A stretch of DNA of 64,000 nucleotides from Thioclava nitratireducens (GCF_001940525.2 NZ_CP019437.1:1028501-1092500); one strand, 5' to 3'; counted from the stretch's first letter, positions 8,894 to 18,331 are shown. Numbers and translations: made by a program. Notes: generated from the letters alone by a model not told the origin.

Positions 8894-9520
8894 TTAGGCC
8901 TTCCGACTTTTCAAGAAGCGCCGGACGTAGAAGCCGAGGCCTACCAGGATCGCAACCAGCACCACACCGTTGAGGGCGTGCATCGTGTTGCGCAGGGCCG
9001 GGCTTTTGTCCCACTCTTCGCCGAGCTTGAGGCCGACATAGGCAAGGACGAGGCACCAGGGCCACGAGCCCATGAAGGTGTAGATCTGGAACTTCCAGAA
9101 CGGCATCCGTGCGATGCCGGCCGGGAGGGAGATGAAGGTTCGCACCAGCGGCAAGAGCCTCGAGATAAAGACGGCGGCGCTGCCGAAACGGGAGAACCAT
9201 CGATCGGCCCGGTCCAGATCCGAGGGGCTGAGCAAGATGTATCGCCCCCAGCGTTCCACGGCCTTGCGACCGCCATAGGCACCGGCGAGATAGGCGATCG
9301 TCGAGCCGATATTGCAGCCGATCGCACCGACGGTGGCGACAAGTAGCAGCGAGAACTGACCAGTGGACGCGAGATAGCCCGAGAAGGGCATGATCACTTC
9401 AGATGGGAGTGGGATGCAGGCGGATTCAATCGCCATCAAAGCAGCAATCCCGGCATAGCCCATGGAGCTGATTGCATGGGTTATAAAGCCCGCGATGGCT
9501 GCCATCAGTCCTGAAAACAT
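8894..9520 (-). CDS. DedA-family membrane protein
   Basis: 208-residue inner-membrane protein of the DedA/VTT (SNARE-associated) family. It has the early MAIESACIPLPSEVIMPFSGYLA segment with re-entrant Glu/Pro signature, and later RLLPLVRTFISLPAGIARM with conserved Arg/Pro/Gly. Family members act as C55-lipid carrier or phospholipid flippases and affect membrane potential. It faces the Mo-hydroxylase operon tail to tail with no obvious functional link. It ends in the usual basic tail (FYVRRFLKSRKA). Confidence 0.93.
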   Translation of the reverse strand: MFSGLMAAIAGFITHAISSMGYAGIAALMAIESACIPLPSEVIMPFSGYLASTGQFSLLLVATVGAIGCNIGSTIAYLAGAYGGRKAVERWGRYILLSPSDLDRADRWFSRFGSAAVFISRLLPLVRTFISLPAGIARMPFWKFQIYTFMGSWPWCLVLAYVGLKLGEEWDKSPALRNTMHALNGVVLVAILVGLGFYVRRFLKSRKA

Positions 9521-10532
9521 GTCCTGTTCTTTCCACTGCTAAACGAGGTCGGATCGCCGAGCTGCGCGTTATCGAAGCGACTCTCCAAGACGCTCTGCAC
9601 GGAGCCTGTCCTGCGGCTAGGCGCGTTAGAGGAAGGTGTGGCGGCGACGAGGCCGGGAAAGAAATCTCGCGAAAGCGTGTCCAAGGCACACCCGTTTGGC
9701 TTCCGTTTTTCGGATGAGCTGCGAGGGCAGGCTTTTTCGCAGGGTGCGGCCGTGCCTTTCGAGCGGGTGATCGACCCGACAACGTCGATACGCGGCCGGG
9801 CGGCTTCGATATTTGCACCCCGCGTCGCGCCAAATCTCTCCGCACTTTTCGTCGCTTGTGGGCGATGGCTTGCGGCTGTCGAACGCTCGCATTCTTTTCA
9901 GGGTCGCCGGAATCATTGTGTCGAGAGCTTCGCCAAATTGCCTTCGCAAGCCTTTTTGGCACGCATTCGCGGATTTCCTTCCAGCGTGGGGAATCTTCCT
10001 GATGTTCTGCATGCTTGCCGCCGCTGCGGCGTGATCAGGCGATGGCTGCTCGGGATTTTTGCGTTTTTGAGCATTTTGGCTTCATGTTTTCAAGCTAGAG
10101 AGCTTTTTGGGGATTTCTGCTTTTTCGATTTTCGCATGACCTTGCCCTCCCGAGGCGTGCGTTACCCTTGCGTAATCCAGGGGCGAGCCAGCCCAAACTA
10201 CCAGGGGTTTCTTCTGAGGCGCGCAGGTCACGACAGGAGCGGCGAGGCGCAGGACGAAACGTGTTCGATTAATTTGAGATGTTTCACACGCCAAAGCGCA
10301 AGCACGCGAAGAACGGGAGGCCGTTGCCGGTCGAGTTCGAATGATTGCGGAAACCGAGACAGGAAAGCGTCCCAAAAACGGGGGGCTGTTATATGCATGC
10401 ACAAAAAAATTGTTGATACCCCCATCGTCCAAACGGCGAGATTGCAGCGCCATTCGTTCGGAATTGCGCTCAATCAATGTGGCGATACGCCATCGCTGTG
10501 ATGCTGAAGAGCGAACACCGAGGGGGTATGTC
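9521..10532. other. Gene-poor stretch of about 1 kb
   Basis: No convincing coding sequence. Open frames exist on both strands, but their products are Arg/Ser-rich, lack domain structure, are not preceded by clear ribosome-binding sites and overlap each other. The left end should carry the dedA promoter and the right end the universal stress protein promoter. The stretch at about 10060-10140 is more AT-rich than its surroundings. It could be degraded former coding DNA; I see no insertion-sequence ends in it. Confidence 0.6.
10464..10477 (+). promoter_or_regulatory. Possible FNR/FnrL box upstream of the universal stress gene
   Basis: TTGCGCTCAATCAA agrees with the FNR consensus TTGAT-N4-ATCAA at 8 of 10 defined positions, with a perfect right half-site. 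It sits about 56 bases before the ATG of the usp gene. Universal stress proteins of rhodobacters are often under FnrL control, so the position makes sense, but one imperfect match can occur by chance. Confidence 0.3.
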
Positions 10533-11063
10533 ATGGTCAAGAAAATTCTCATCGCAACCGACGGTTCGGACGCGTCAAATCGCGCGGTGGAGCTCGGAGC
10601 AGATATTGCCGCACGCTTCAGGGTGCCGGCCGTGCTGCTCCATGTTCTTTTGCGCGATCATCTCTCGGAAGGGCTGCGGCACATGGCCGAGGTGGAATAC
10701 GAACCCGCGGAGGGTGGTCGGAACCTTGTCGAAGCGGTTTCGGCGCTGCCCCATGCCCGTTTCCCCCTCGCGGATCTCATGCCGAGGAGCGCCCAGACCG
10801 AGGACGAGTTGCTGCGCGCCGTGGCAAAGCGCATCCTCGACATCGCCGAACGCACGCTGCATGATCATGGCGCGGAGCGCGTGGAATGTCTGACCGCGGA
10901 TGGCGATGCAGCCCGCCGGATCGTCGAAGCTGCCGAGGACACCGACGCAGACATGATCGTGATGGGCGCGCGGGGGCTATCGGACCTCAAGGCGCTGATC
11001 GTTGGAAGCGTTTCTCAAAAAGTCCAGCATCTCTCTCCAGTGACGGTCGTAAGCGTCCGCTGA
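10533..11063 (+). CDS. Universal stress protein (UspA family)
   Basis: 176-residue cytoplasmic USP with ATP-binding character. It starts MVKKILIATDGSDASNRAVELG, the classical first strand plus Asp, and ends with the nucleotide-binding G-2X-G-9X-G(S) signature in MGARGLSDLKALIVGSVSQKV. There is an insertion of about 25 residues after the first helix (EYEPAEGGRNLVEAVSALPHA) relative to short USPs. The ATG at 10533 follows AGGGGGTATGTC and fits the family N-terminus; the in-frame extension upstream shows no similarity. Probably monocistronic and stress- or oxygen-regulated (see the box at 10464). Confidence 0.9.
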   Translation: MVKKILIATDGSDASNRAVELGADIAARFRVPAVLLHVLLRDHLSEGLRHMAEVEYEPAEGGRNLVEAVSALPHARFPLADLMPRSAQTEDELLRAVAKRILDIAERTLHDHGAERVECLTADGDAARRIVEAAEDTDADMIVMGARGLSDLKALIVGSVSQKVQHLSPVTVVSVR

Positions 11064-11403
11064 TCTCGAGATATGGCCTGAGCGGAGGAGCCGGCCGTGC
11101 TGGGTAGCCCATGGTTATCGTTCGTCTAGGTCCCAAAAGTTCAGAGACACTTCTGATTGGGTGCCGATCTGAGCTTCCAAGTCAGAAGACGATATGCATC
11201 GACGCTCTTACTTGTCGGTTATCTGCGGAGGCGAGGTCCGAGTTGAACTGATAACCGACCGGCAAGAACGGCTGCTCTGAGGCCTCGACGCGCGTCAGTA
11301 TTCCGCAAAGGGGGCGGGACTGGCCCTGATAGATCCGCTATGACATTGAAGCGTTCCGCCGATACCGTGTGTTCAACCATCCCTATTGACGAACCCGGTC
11401 CAC
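11064..11403. other. Intergenic stretch with one inverted repeat
   Basis: No gene is visible. A perfect 10-base inverted repeat, GTCGGTTATC at 11214-11223 and GATAACCGAC at 11250-11259, brackets a 26-base loop. It has no T-run, so it is not a standard terminator. The usp and rlmF genes converge on this stretch, so it probably holds 3' untranslated DNA of both. Confidence 0.5.
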
Positions 11404-12309
11404 TTACAGGGATCGCTGCGGTTCAGGGTAATAGGTCCAAGCAACAAACCGGCTTGTCTTCTGCCCTTGTCCCATTTCGACGACCTTGAATTCGGCAACC
11501 TTCGCATTCCTCAGCAGTCTGGAGAGTGGCCGCAGGTTGTCTTTCTTGGAGACCAGGGAGGTAAACCATAGACATTGATCGGCGAAATCGAGGCTCTGCT
11601 CGATCATTCTGGCGATGAAGCCAATCTCGCCACCGGGGCACCAAAGTTCTGCGTTCTGGCCACCGAAATTAAGTTTTTTCGAGTGCCCTTTGTCAAGGTT
11701 CCGCCACTTGCGCCGGGTGCCCTTGTTTGCCTGTTCAAGGGACGCGTGAAACGGCGGATTGCACAGGGTGACGTGGAAGATGTCATCGGGCTCTATGACC
11801 CCTTTGAAGATATCTTCCGGATTGTTCTGGCGCCTGAGCCTTATGTTCAGGCCGTTTCGCTTGCAGATCTGGCGCGCCGATTTGATTGAGACAGGATCGA
11901 TGTCGACCCCGGTGAAATCCCAGCCATATTCATGCTGACCAATCAGCGGATATACGAGGCTGGCACCTGTCCCTATGTCCAGAGCCTTGATGTCAGGCCC
12001 GTGCGGGATCTTTCGGCCATTACTCTCAGCAAGAAGATCCGCCAGATAATGGATGTAATCGACCCGCCCGGGGATCGGGGGGCAGAGGTAAGTGGCGGGA
12101 ATCTCCCAGAACTCAATATCGTAGTGCGTCAGCAAAAGCGCCTGGTTGAGCATGCGGACCGCGTCCACGTCCGAAAAATCGATCGTCATCCGGCCGCGGG
12201 GATTTCTTGTCGTGAAGGCCTCCAGTTCGGGTGATCGCGCGATCAGCCGTTCGAAGTCATACCCCTCCCGGTGTTGATTGCGTGGGTGCAACATCGGTTT
12301 GATGGCCAT
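11404..12309 (-). CDS. rlmF: 23S rRNA (adenine-1618-N6)-methyltransferase RlmF
   Basis: 301-residue SAM-dependent methyltransferase modifying A1618 of 23S rRNA. Family hallmarks run in order: LHPRNQHREGYDFERL at the N-terminus, LCPPIPGRVDYIHYLADLL, the SAM loop DIGTGASLVYPLIG, and the catalytic NPPF in LCNPPFHASLEQA. The start at 12309 (MAIKPMLHPRN) is chosen because family proteins begin just before LHPRN and an AAGG lies 7 bases upstream; two earlier in-frame ATGs (12327, 12363) exist. Monocistronic. Confidence 0.93.
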   Translation of the reverse strand: MAIKPMLHPRNQHREGYDFERLIARSPELEAFTTRNPRGRMTIDFSDVDAVRMLNQALLLTHYDIEFWEIPATYLCPPIPGRVDYIHYLADLLAESNGRKIPHGPDIKALDIGTGASLVYPLIGQHEYGWDFTGVDIDPVSIKSARQICKRNGLNIRLRRQNNPEDIFKGVIEPDDIFHVTLCNPPFHASLEQANKGTRRKWRNLDKGHSKKLNFGGQNAELWCPGGEIGFIARMIEQSLDFADQCLWFTSLVSKKDNLRPLSRLLRNAKVAEFKVVEMGQGQKTSRFVAWTYYPEPQRSL

Positions 12310-12610
12310 CGAAAAACCTTCATGCATATTGGTGGGGAAACGCGTCCAACTGGATGCGATCATAGGTTTTCATGGCGGCGTGAGGAATGCCCGAACGGCT
12401 ATACCAGAACTTTACAAAGGCACCAACCACCGCGGGGGCGCTCCTCGGGGCCTGCTACAGGACATCAACCGCCCCGAAAGACGTCGTCCTTGGTAAAGTT
12501 CGGGTCGCAAACTGGACTGACAATTGGCCAAGATCTTCTAGAAATTCTTTGCCGAGGGAGACGGATGCCGAATTTCCCTTTCGACCCCCGAGAAGGAAAG
12601 TGACGACACG

Positions 12611-13114
12611 GTGAAGAAGCTGGGCCTCGACGCCACCGATATCCGTATCCTGAGCGCCGTTCAGCGCCATGGGCAGTTGAGCAAGACGCGACTGTCCGAA
12701 ATCGTGAATATCTCGGCGACGCCTTGCTGGGCACGGCTCGATCGGCTGAAGGCGGCGGGGTATATCAGGGGCTATCACGCCGATATCGCGCTTGAGCGGG
12801 TCGTCGACTTTACGCAAGTGGTCGTCACGGTCTCCCTGACCCATCATCGCAAGGCCGATTTCGAAAGGTTCGAAGCGTGGTTGTATCGCCACGACGAGAT
12901 TACCGAATGCATCGCGACGGGCGGCGGAATGGACTACGTGATGAAAGCTGTTTGCAGGAGCCTCACGGCATTCCAGGTGCTGATGCAGGACATGATGGAT
13001 GCCGAACTCGGCGTCGATCGTTACATGACCTACATCGCCACTCGCGTGGTCAAAGCCTCCCACCCGAACATCGCAAAAATGGCGGGGCCGGTTCCGGCCG
13101 ACCGAACGGACTGA
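12611..13114 (+). CDS. Lrp/AsnC-family transcriptional regulator
   Basis: 167 residues. The N-terminal winged HTH begins LDATDIRILSAVQRHGQLSKTRLSEIVNISATPCWARLDRLKAAGYIRGYHADI, a typical AsnC-type HTH; the C-terminal RAM/AsnC ligand-binding domain includes TECIATGGGMDYVMKAV. It starts at GTG 12611. It lies 141 bases upstream of, and in the same direction as, the DmdA-like gene, so it probably regulates that gene in response to an amino-acid-like ligand; this is inferred from position only. Confidence 0.9.
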   Translation: MKKLGLDATDIRILSAVQRHGQLSKTRLSEIVNISATPCWARLDRLKAAGYIRGYHADIALERVVDFTQVVVTVSLTHHRKADFERFEAWLYRHDEITECIATGGGMDYVMKAVCRSLTAFQVLMQDMMDAELGVDRYMTYIATRVVKASHPNIAKMAGPVPADRTD

Positions 13115-13255
13115 AGCGGGCTGCAATTTCAGTCCGAACGGTCCTGAAAACGCCCGTCATTTGGACCGCTGCGCGCCGATTTCGTCGCTTAAATCCGAGT
13201 CATCTACCACCGCGTCCCGGATCGACAGATCGGGCTTCAGCAAAGGCGCAAAACG

Positions 13256-14395
13256 ATGAAGGCAGACGAGTTCGGCTTCGGCACCCAGATCCGCAAATCC
13301 CCCTATTTCGACGCCACCGTCCGGTGGGGCGCGAAGGGGTTTTCCGTCTACAATCATATGTATATCCCGCGCGACTTCGGCGACCCCGAGCAGAACTTCT
13401 GGAACCTGGTCAACGATGCCATCCTGTGCGACGTGGCCGTCGAGCGGCAGGTCGAGATCACGGGTCCCGATGCGGCGCGCTTCGTTCAGATGCTCACGCC
13501 GCGCGACCTGTCCAAGATGGCTGTCGGACAGTGCAAATACATCCTGATTACCAATGCACAGGGCGGTATCCTGAACGACCCGATCTTGCTGCGGCTGGCC
13601 GAAAACCACTTCTGGATCTCGCTTGCCGATAGCGACATCCTGCTCTGGGCGCAGGGCGTTGCCGTGCATTCCGGCCTCGACGTGCGGATCTGCGAACCCG
13701 ACGTGTCGCCGCTGCAGCTTCAGGGACCGAAGTCCGGCCAGATCATGCAGGCGCTCTTCGGCGACGAAATCCTGAGCCTCAAATACTACTGGCTGCGTGA
13801 GTTGGAGCTCGATGGAATCCCGTTGGTGGTCTCCCGGACCGGATGGTCTAGCGAGCTGGGCTATGAGCTTTATCTCCGCGACGGTTCCAAGGGGGATGCT
13901 CTTTGGGAACGGATCATGGCGACGGGCGTGAAGTTCGGGCTGAAGCCGGGTCACACCTCGTCCATTCGGCGCATCGAGGGAGGCATGCTCTCCTACCATG
14001 CTGATGCTGACATCAACACCAATCCTTACGAGCTCGGTCTCGACCGACTTGTGAATCTCGATATGGAGGCCGAATTCATCGGCAAGGCAGCGTTGCGAGC
14101 CATCCGCGACGAGGGTGTGACGCGGATGCAAGTGGGCCTTGTCATCGACGCGGAGCCTCTGGCGGGGCCGAACACGACCTTCTGGCAGATCAACCAGAAT
14201 AACGAGGAGATCGGCAAGGTGACGTCCGCCATCTACTCGCCTCGCTTGGAGCGCAATATCGCGCTGGCGATGGTCGGAGTGAGCCACGCGCAGATCGGCA
14301 TGAAGGTCGAAGTAGTTCTGCCATCCGGTCCGACCCTCGCCACCGTGGTTGAGCGACCCTTCTTCGACCCGAAAAAAGCGCTCGCGGCAGCCTGA
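13256..14395 (+). CDS. DmdA-like glycine cleavage T-family protein (possible DMSP demethylase relative)
   Basis: 379-residue GcvT-fold protein. It keeps stretches typical of the DmdA group: VYNHM near residue 36, CDVAVERQVEITGPDAARF, GGILNDPILLRLAENHFWISLAD, EPDVSPLQLQGPKS, and a C-terminal barrel after NPYELGL. T-family proteins move a methyl or methylene group to tetrahydrofolate; DmdA itself demethylates dimethylsulfoniopropionate. From remembered family sequences the similarity to Ruegeria DmdA is moderate, so it may belong to a non-DMSP clade. ATG at 13256 with AAAGG upstream. An Lrp regulator precedes it. Confidence 0.75.
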   Translation: MKADEFGFGTQIRKSPYFDATVRWGAKGFSVYNHMYIPRDFGDPEQNFWNLVNDAILCDVAVERQVEITGPDAARFVQMLTPRDLSKMAVGQCKYILITNAQGGILNDPILLRLAENHFWISLADSDILLWAQGVAVHSGLDVRICEPDVSPLQLQGPKSGQIMQALFGDEILSLKYYWLRELELDGIPLVVSRTGWSSELGYELYLRDGSKGDALWERIMATGVKFGLKPGHTSSIRRIEGGMLSYHADADINTNPYELGLDRLVNLDMEAEFIGKAALRAIRDEGVTRMQVGLVIDAEPLAGPNTTFWQINQNNEEIGKVTSAIYSPRLERNIALAMVGVSHAQIGMKVEVVLPSGPTLATVVERPFFDPKKALAAA

Positions 14396-14470
14396 CCCCA
14401 AAGCCCTCGCCACAAGCTCCTTCCAACCTACCGGATTGGTGGGGGAGTTTCATAAATGTGCGCCGGGCCA

Positions 14471-15280
14471 TCAGGCCCAGGTCGTGGGGTCAAGACGAAA
14501 GTATGTCGTCAGCTGGTCGTAGAGCGCGGGTTCGGCGTGTTTGAGCTCCACCGGTCGCTCGAAGAATACCTCGACCAGAACGGCGAAAAACTCTTCCGGT
14601 CCCTCGGCGCCATAAGCGTCGATCACGGTCCGGCGCCCATGGCTCACTTGCTGAACATGGTGCTTGTATGCCTCTGCGAATACCGTCACCCAGCCAGAAA
14701 AGCTTTGGTCTTTTTCGAGCGCCGGAATTCCATCAGTGCGTCCCGAAAGATCGTCGAGCTGGTGGGCAAATTCATGAAACACGACGTTATGGCCATCGTG
14801 ATCGTTGAAGGCCCCCCTCTGGGCGTGCGTCCAAGACAGAACGACCGGACCGCGCGCCCAGCTCTCCCCGGTTCGGATCGTCTCGCGCTCTGTCAAAACA
14901 TAACCGTTGCGCTGAGCCTGCCGGGACTTGAAGGCTCCGGGATAGATCAGAATAGTGCGAAGGTGGTCATACCAGCTCGGTGAATTGACGATGAGCAGAC
15001 AGGCCTGGGCGGCGATGGAAAGCCGCATTTCATCGGTCACGTCCAAGCCATCGCAGCCGATGAAGTCGACCTGGTCCAACAACAGACTGATCTTGCCTTC
15101 GAGGCGATCTCGCAGGTCGGGCGGTAGTTTCCGGATCAAAGGGACCTGCTGCTGCACGATGACACGCTGAGGCTCCGGAAGCGCGGTATTCAGTAGATGG
15201 GCGCGCTTCTGTCGCTTGAACCAGAAGAGATATCCAATGCAGCCTGTGGCAATGATCACGAGGATAAGCAAAGCTGTCAT
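14471..15280 (-). CDS. mtfA: MtfA-family zinc-dependent peptidase (M90)
   Basis: 269 residues. One N-terminal membrane segment (MTALLILVIIATGCIGYLFWF) is followed by a cytoplasmic MtfA/M90 domain with the zinc motif HEFAHQLDDLSGRTDG. EFFAVLVEVFFERP later in the chain supplies the third-ligand Glu typical of the family. E. coli MtfA interacts with the glucose regulator Mlc, lacks a membrane helix and has similar length. The N-terminal helix here is common in related proteobacterial proteins. Convergent with the DmdA-like gene; apparently a single-gene unit. Confidence 0.85.
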   Translation of the reverse strand: MTALLILVIIATGCIGYLFWFKRQKRAHLLNTALPEPQRVIVQQQVPLIRKLPPDLRDRLEGKISLLLDQVDFIGCDGLDVTDEMRLSIAAQACLLIVNSPSWYDHLRTILIYPGAFKSRQAQRNGYVLTERETIRTGESWARGPVVLSWTHAQRGAFNDHDGHNVVFHEFAHQLDDLSGRTDGIPALEKDQSFSGWVTVFAEAYKHHVQQVSHGRRTVIDAYGAEGPEEFFAVLVEVFFERPVELKHAEPALYDQLTTYFRLDPTTWA

Positions 15281-15338
15281 TATGAATGGCCCAGTGTATC
15301 GTGGATGCTCTCTTTGCTAATCTTGAGACAAACAGGCC

Positions 15339-16080
15339 GTGATGTGCAGCACCGAGTTCAACGACGATTTCGACCGAGATGCGGTCGTGCAGAACACGGA
15401 AAAGGGGTTGCCCGTTCAGAGAGGTGGGCGAACGGTTGGGTGTAGCCAATATTCGCTCTATTCTTGGAAGAAGAAGTTCGCGAATACGTCCTCAGGTGAC
15501 GCTGAAAGGACGCGGAGATCCGGCGGCTGAAGAAGCAGTTGGCGCGGGATTCTGAGGAACGGGACATCCCCAATAAGGGTCTGGATTGGGAGCGTCATTG
15601 GTCTGAACGACAATGACGACGCGTATTTCGCCAAGGATGCCAAGTGAGATACGCGTTCGTAACCGAGCATCGCGGGCAGTCCTCTATTCGGGCGATTCGT
15701 CGCTGCTTACGTATTCAGCCGAATGGCTCTCCTACGCGTGGCTGAAGGCCCCACTGAGCAAGCGAGCTCAAGAAGACGAGCGGCAGATTGCGCGGCTGAA
15801 GGAGGCATGGGGGAAAGTGGCAAGGTCTACGGTCGCCGCAAACTGCATGACGACCTTCTCGAGCAAGGCGAACGCATCCGCCTGAACGGGGTCGTCCGTT
15901 TGACCACGCGGGCGGGCATCAAGGCGCAGATCGGTTTCAAGCGTCGACCGGGGAAGTATGGCGGCAAGCCCTCGGTGGTCGTCGACAAGACACTGGACCG
16001 GCGGTTTGACGTAGCGACACCGGACAGGACCCGGATGATCGCCTTCCCCTGCGTCCGCACGCAGGAAGGATTAGCCCAGA
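15339..16080 (+). pseudogene. Degenerate IS3-family transposase (orfA and start of orfB)
   Basis: Recognisable but frame-broken IS3-group sequence. The orfA part includes QYSLYSWKKKFA followed by an SSGDAE-like stretch, then in other frames IRRLKKQLA and AYFAKDAK-like remains up to about 15646. The orfB part includes WLKAPLSKRAQEDERQIARLKEAW, GKVYGRRKLHDDLLEQGE, and AGIKAQIGFKRRPGKYGGKPSVVVDKTLDRRFDVATPDR. The catalytic DDE region is absent: similarity stops near 16070. Several frameshifts and the truncation make it inactive. It forms the left edge of the IS-rich polysaccharide patch. Confidence 0.85.
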
Positions 16081-16304
16081 GCCCCGACTAGCGGGTCACA
16101 TGGCAGGATTAGGGCCGAGACCAAAGAGGCTGCCGGGGCGACGCCAAGTGCGGCGCAAACACGCGTGGAAAGGCCAAGGGGCGGTATCGGTTTTTGGAGC
16201 GAGCATTGAGGGCGGAACGGGCCTCTGTCAATTTCATTGCTACAAGTGTATCTACTGGGAACACTCGAACTTCGTTCGTCGACGAGCCTCAAGAACACAG
16301 GTGT

Positions 16305-17204
16305 ATGGCATTGAGCACGGGAAGTGACGTGTATCGTGACTGGGGCGGCCGGTGGAGTAGTCTGCCGGCGGAACCTAAGCCCGGTCAGCGCGTAATTGCA
16401 CATCGACGCATCCACGGTGAATTAGACCAGGTCGCTTGCTGTTCACTTTCGGAGGAAATTGATCTGCTGGATAAAGGGCGGGGCGAGGCTCCACTGTTTG
16501 TGTCCTATTTTACCAAGGACACACCGTATGAGGCCTTGGCGAACCAACTTCGTGACTCACTCGATCGGTTTGATCTGCCGCATCGCATCGAGCCGATCGA
16601 ATCTCTTGGAAGCTGGGTTGCGAATACTGGCTTGAAATCGAGATTCATAGAGAAAGCTTGGAATGAAAGTGACGGGCCGATCTGTTGGGTGGATGCGGAT
16701 GCGGAAATTCTGAGGACTCCGAGTTTCGTATTCGGAAATCCTTTTGATATTGCGATGGTTCGCCGGCATGGTTGGTATGACCTCGCAGGGTTCGTGTACC
16801 TCAATAAATCGGATGCGGCGGGCTGTCTTGTGAGAGAATGGTCGCGACTATGTGAGGAGAACCCAACTGTATGGGATCAGGTTCTTTTGACGCTCGCATG
16901 GTATCGGACCGCGCGCGATGGAGATTTATCGAGCCTCTTTCTGAATGATGGGATATTCCGTTTTCCTAGGCCCAGGATGCGCGACGCGAGGGACAAATTA
17001 TTATATTATCCAACCAAGAAAAAAATCCGGCCGTTCATAGATCAGAAGCAGGCATCCAGACAGTTGAAAGCCTTTGTCAACGCTTCGCAGGATAAGGTAA
17101 ATGAGCGGGGATCGGACGATATAGGTGAAAAATTCAAGAACGCTCTTTCGAAATTCGATTTCGAACACGACATGGACGTTGACGCGATTTTCAAATCTAT
17201 CTGA
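16305..17204 (+). CDS. Putative glycosyltransferase-like protein (GT-A-like, DxD motif)
   Basis: 299 residues from the ATG at 16305. FVSYFTKDTPYEALANQLRDSL near residues 66-86 and SLGSWVANTGLKSRFIEKAWNES are followed by PICWVDADAE with a D-A-D at 130-132, the layout of a nucleotide-diphospho-sugar transferase that binds a metal-sugar nucleotide. A later IRPFIDQKQASRQLK region is basic. Base composition is clearly lower in GC than flanking housekeeping genes, suggesting transfer. Start uncertain: an open frame continues to 16194, but the upstream part looks like IS-adjacent debris. Probably surface polysaccharide or protein glycosylation. Confidence 0.55.
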   Translation: MALSTGSDVYRDWGGRWSSLPAEPKPGQRVIAHRRIHGELDQVACCSLSEEIDLLDKGRGEAPLFVSYFTKDTPYEALANQLRDSLDRFDLPHRIEPIESLGSWVANTGLKSRFIEKAWNESDGPICWVDADAEILRTPSFVFGNPFDIAMVRRHGWYDLAGFVYLNKSDAAGCLVREWSRLCEENPTVWDQVLLTLAWYRTARDGDLSSLFLNDGIFRFPRPRMRDARDKLLYYPTKKKIRPFIDQKQASRQLKAFVNASQDKVNERGSDDIGEKFKNALSKFDFEHDMDVDAIFKSI

Positions 17205-17390
17205 GCGCCAGTTGAATAAAATACCTACGGTTCCCCGCTGACTTTGAGCAAACGACATGTCTCCAAAGTCTCACTTGCTTTGCCGAATTTCATATAGCTG
17301 ATGAAATAACTGAAGAAGAGGAGTTGAATTTCAGTTTTGCATAGGTATGAATTTCTGTTCATCTATATTTCTAAGCTTGCGGGCACCTAG

Positions 17391-18210
17391 GCTCAGGCCT
17401 CATAGCCAATAGATGACCATGGCGGCGAGCATGATGGCGGACAGGAACACCTTCGGGCACCTGTCGTATCGGGTTGCCACGCGCCGCCAGTCCTTCAACC
17501 TGCCGAACATGATCTCGACGCGGTTGCGACGCCTGGATCGCCGCTTGTCGTATTTGACGGGCGTCTTTCGCTGCCTTTGACCGGGGATGCAGGCGCGTAT
17601 CCCTTTGTCTTTCGGCGCATCTCGGAACCAGTTCGCGTCATAGCCGCGATCCCCGAGCAGCCAGTCGACCTTTGGCAGGCTGCTCAACATGGCCGCCGCG
17701 CCGATGTAGTCGATGACCTGTTCGGCGATGACGAAGAAGCTGAGAGGACGACCTTGGCTGTCACAAATGGCGTGCAGCTTCGTGTTCAGCCCGCCCTTGG
17801 TGCGGCCGGTCAGACGCCCGCGCCCCCCTTTTTGACGCCCAAACTGGACGCCGTACGATGTGCCTTCAGGTAGGTCGCATCGACCATGACCGTCTTCTCC
17901 TCGCCGTGATCCGCCGCCAAGCCGGCCATCATCTGAGCAAAGATGCCCTTGTCACTCCACCGCTTCCAACGGTTGTAGAGTGTCTTGTGCGGGCCGTACT
18001 CCCTGGGTGCATCCCGCCACCGCAAGCCATTGCGATTGATGAAGATAATCCCACTCAGAACTCGCTGGTCATCGACGCGAGGCTTGCCATTGAACTTTGG
18101 AAAGTAGGGCTCCATTCGCGCATCGCTCAGCCAGAAGAGATTAGACATGTCACCGCTCGTCTTTCGAACGCTGAATCACGCTGCCACGCGAAAATCAATG
18201 GGTCCTGACC
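17391..18210 (-). mobile_element. IS5-family (IS427 group) insertion sequence, apparently complete
   Basis: About 820 bases. Ends are imperfect inverted repeats: GCTCAGGCCTCAT at the left and, read from the right end inward, GGTCAGGACCCAT. Both ends are flanked by CTAG (17387-17390 and 18211-18214), consistent with a short target duplication. It carries one transposase in two frames. Related but broken IS5 pieces lie nearby at 19157-19409 and 22029-22262. Confidence 0.85.
17400..18148 (-). CDS. IS5-family transposase, orfA/orfB joined by -1 frameshifting
   Basis: orfA runs 18148 to 17810 (112 residues: MSNLFWLSDARMEPYFPK..., RVDDQRVLSGIIFINRNGLRWRDAP, first catalytic Asp in MVDATYLKAHRTASS). 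At 17823-17833 the minus strand reads A5G6, a classic slippery site. A -1 shift there joins orfA to the frame that runs to 17400 and contains RLTGRTKGGLNTKLHA, LLGDRGYDANWFR with the second Asp, and RRRNRVEIMFGRLKDWRRVATRYDR with the Glu. No stop is seen in the joined product, so it may be functional. Confidence 0.85.
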
Positions 18211-18331
18211 CTAGGCTCATCCCCAACAATCGTTTCCTGGATGACCGATGTCTATTCTCCCCTGTCTGTGGTTGCTGCATCACGAAAAGTCCGATACCGA
18301 AGGAGTAAATTTATACCATAAGGAAAACTCC

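Noticed and set aside
9638..10501. 287-codon open frame in the gene-poor stretch
   Set aside because: Arg/Ser/Cys-rich, no domain or ribosome site, and overlapping frames of equal quality on the other strand.
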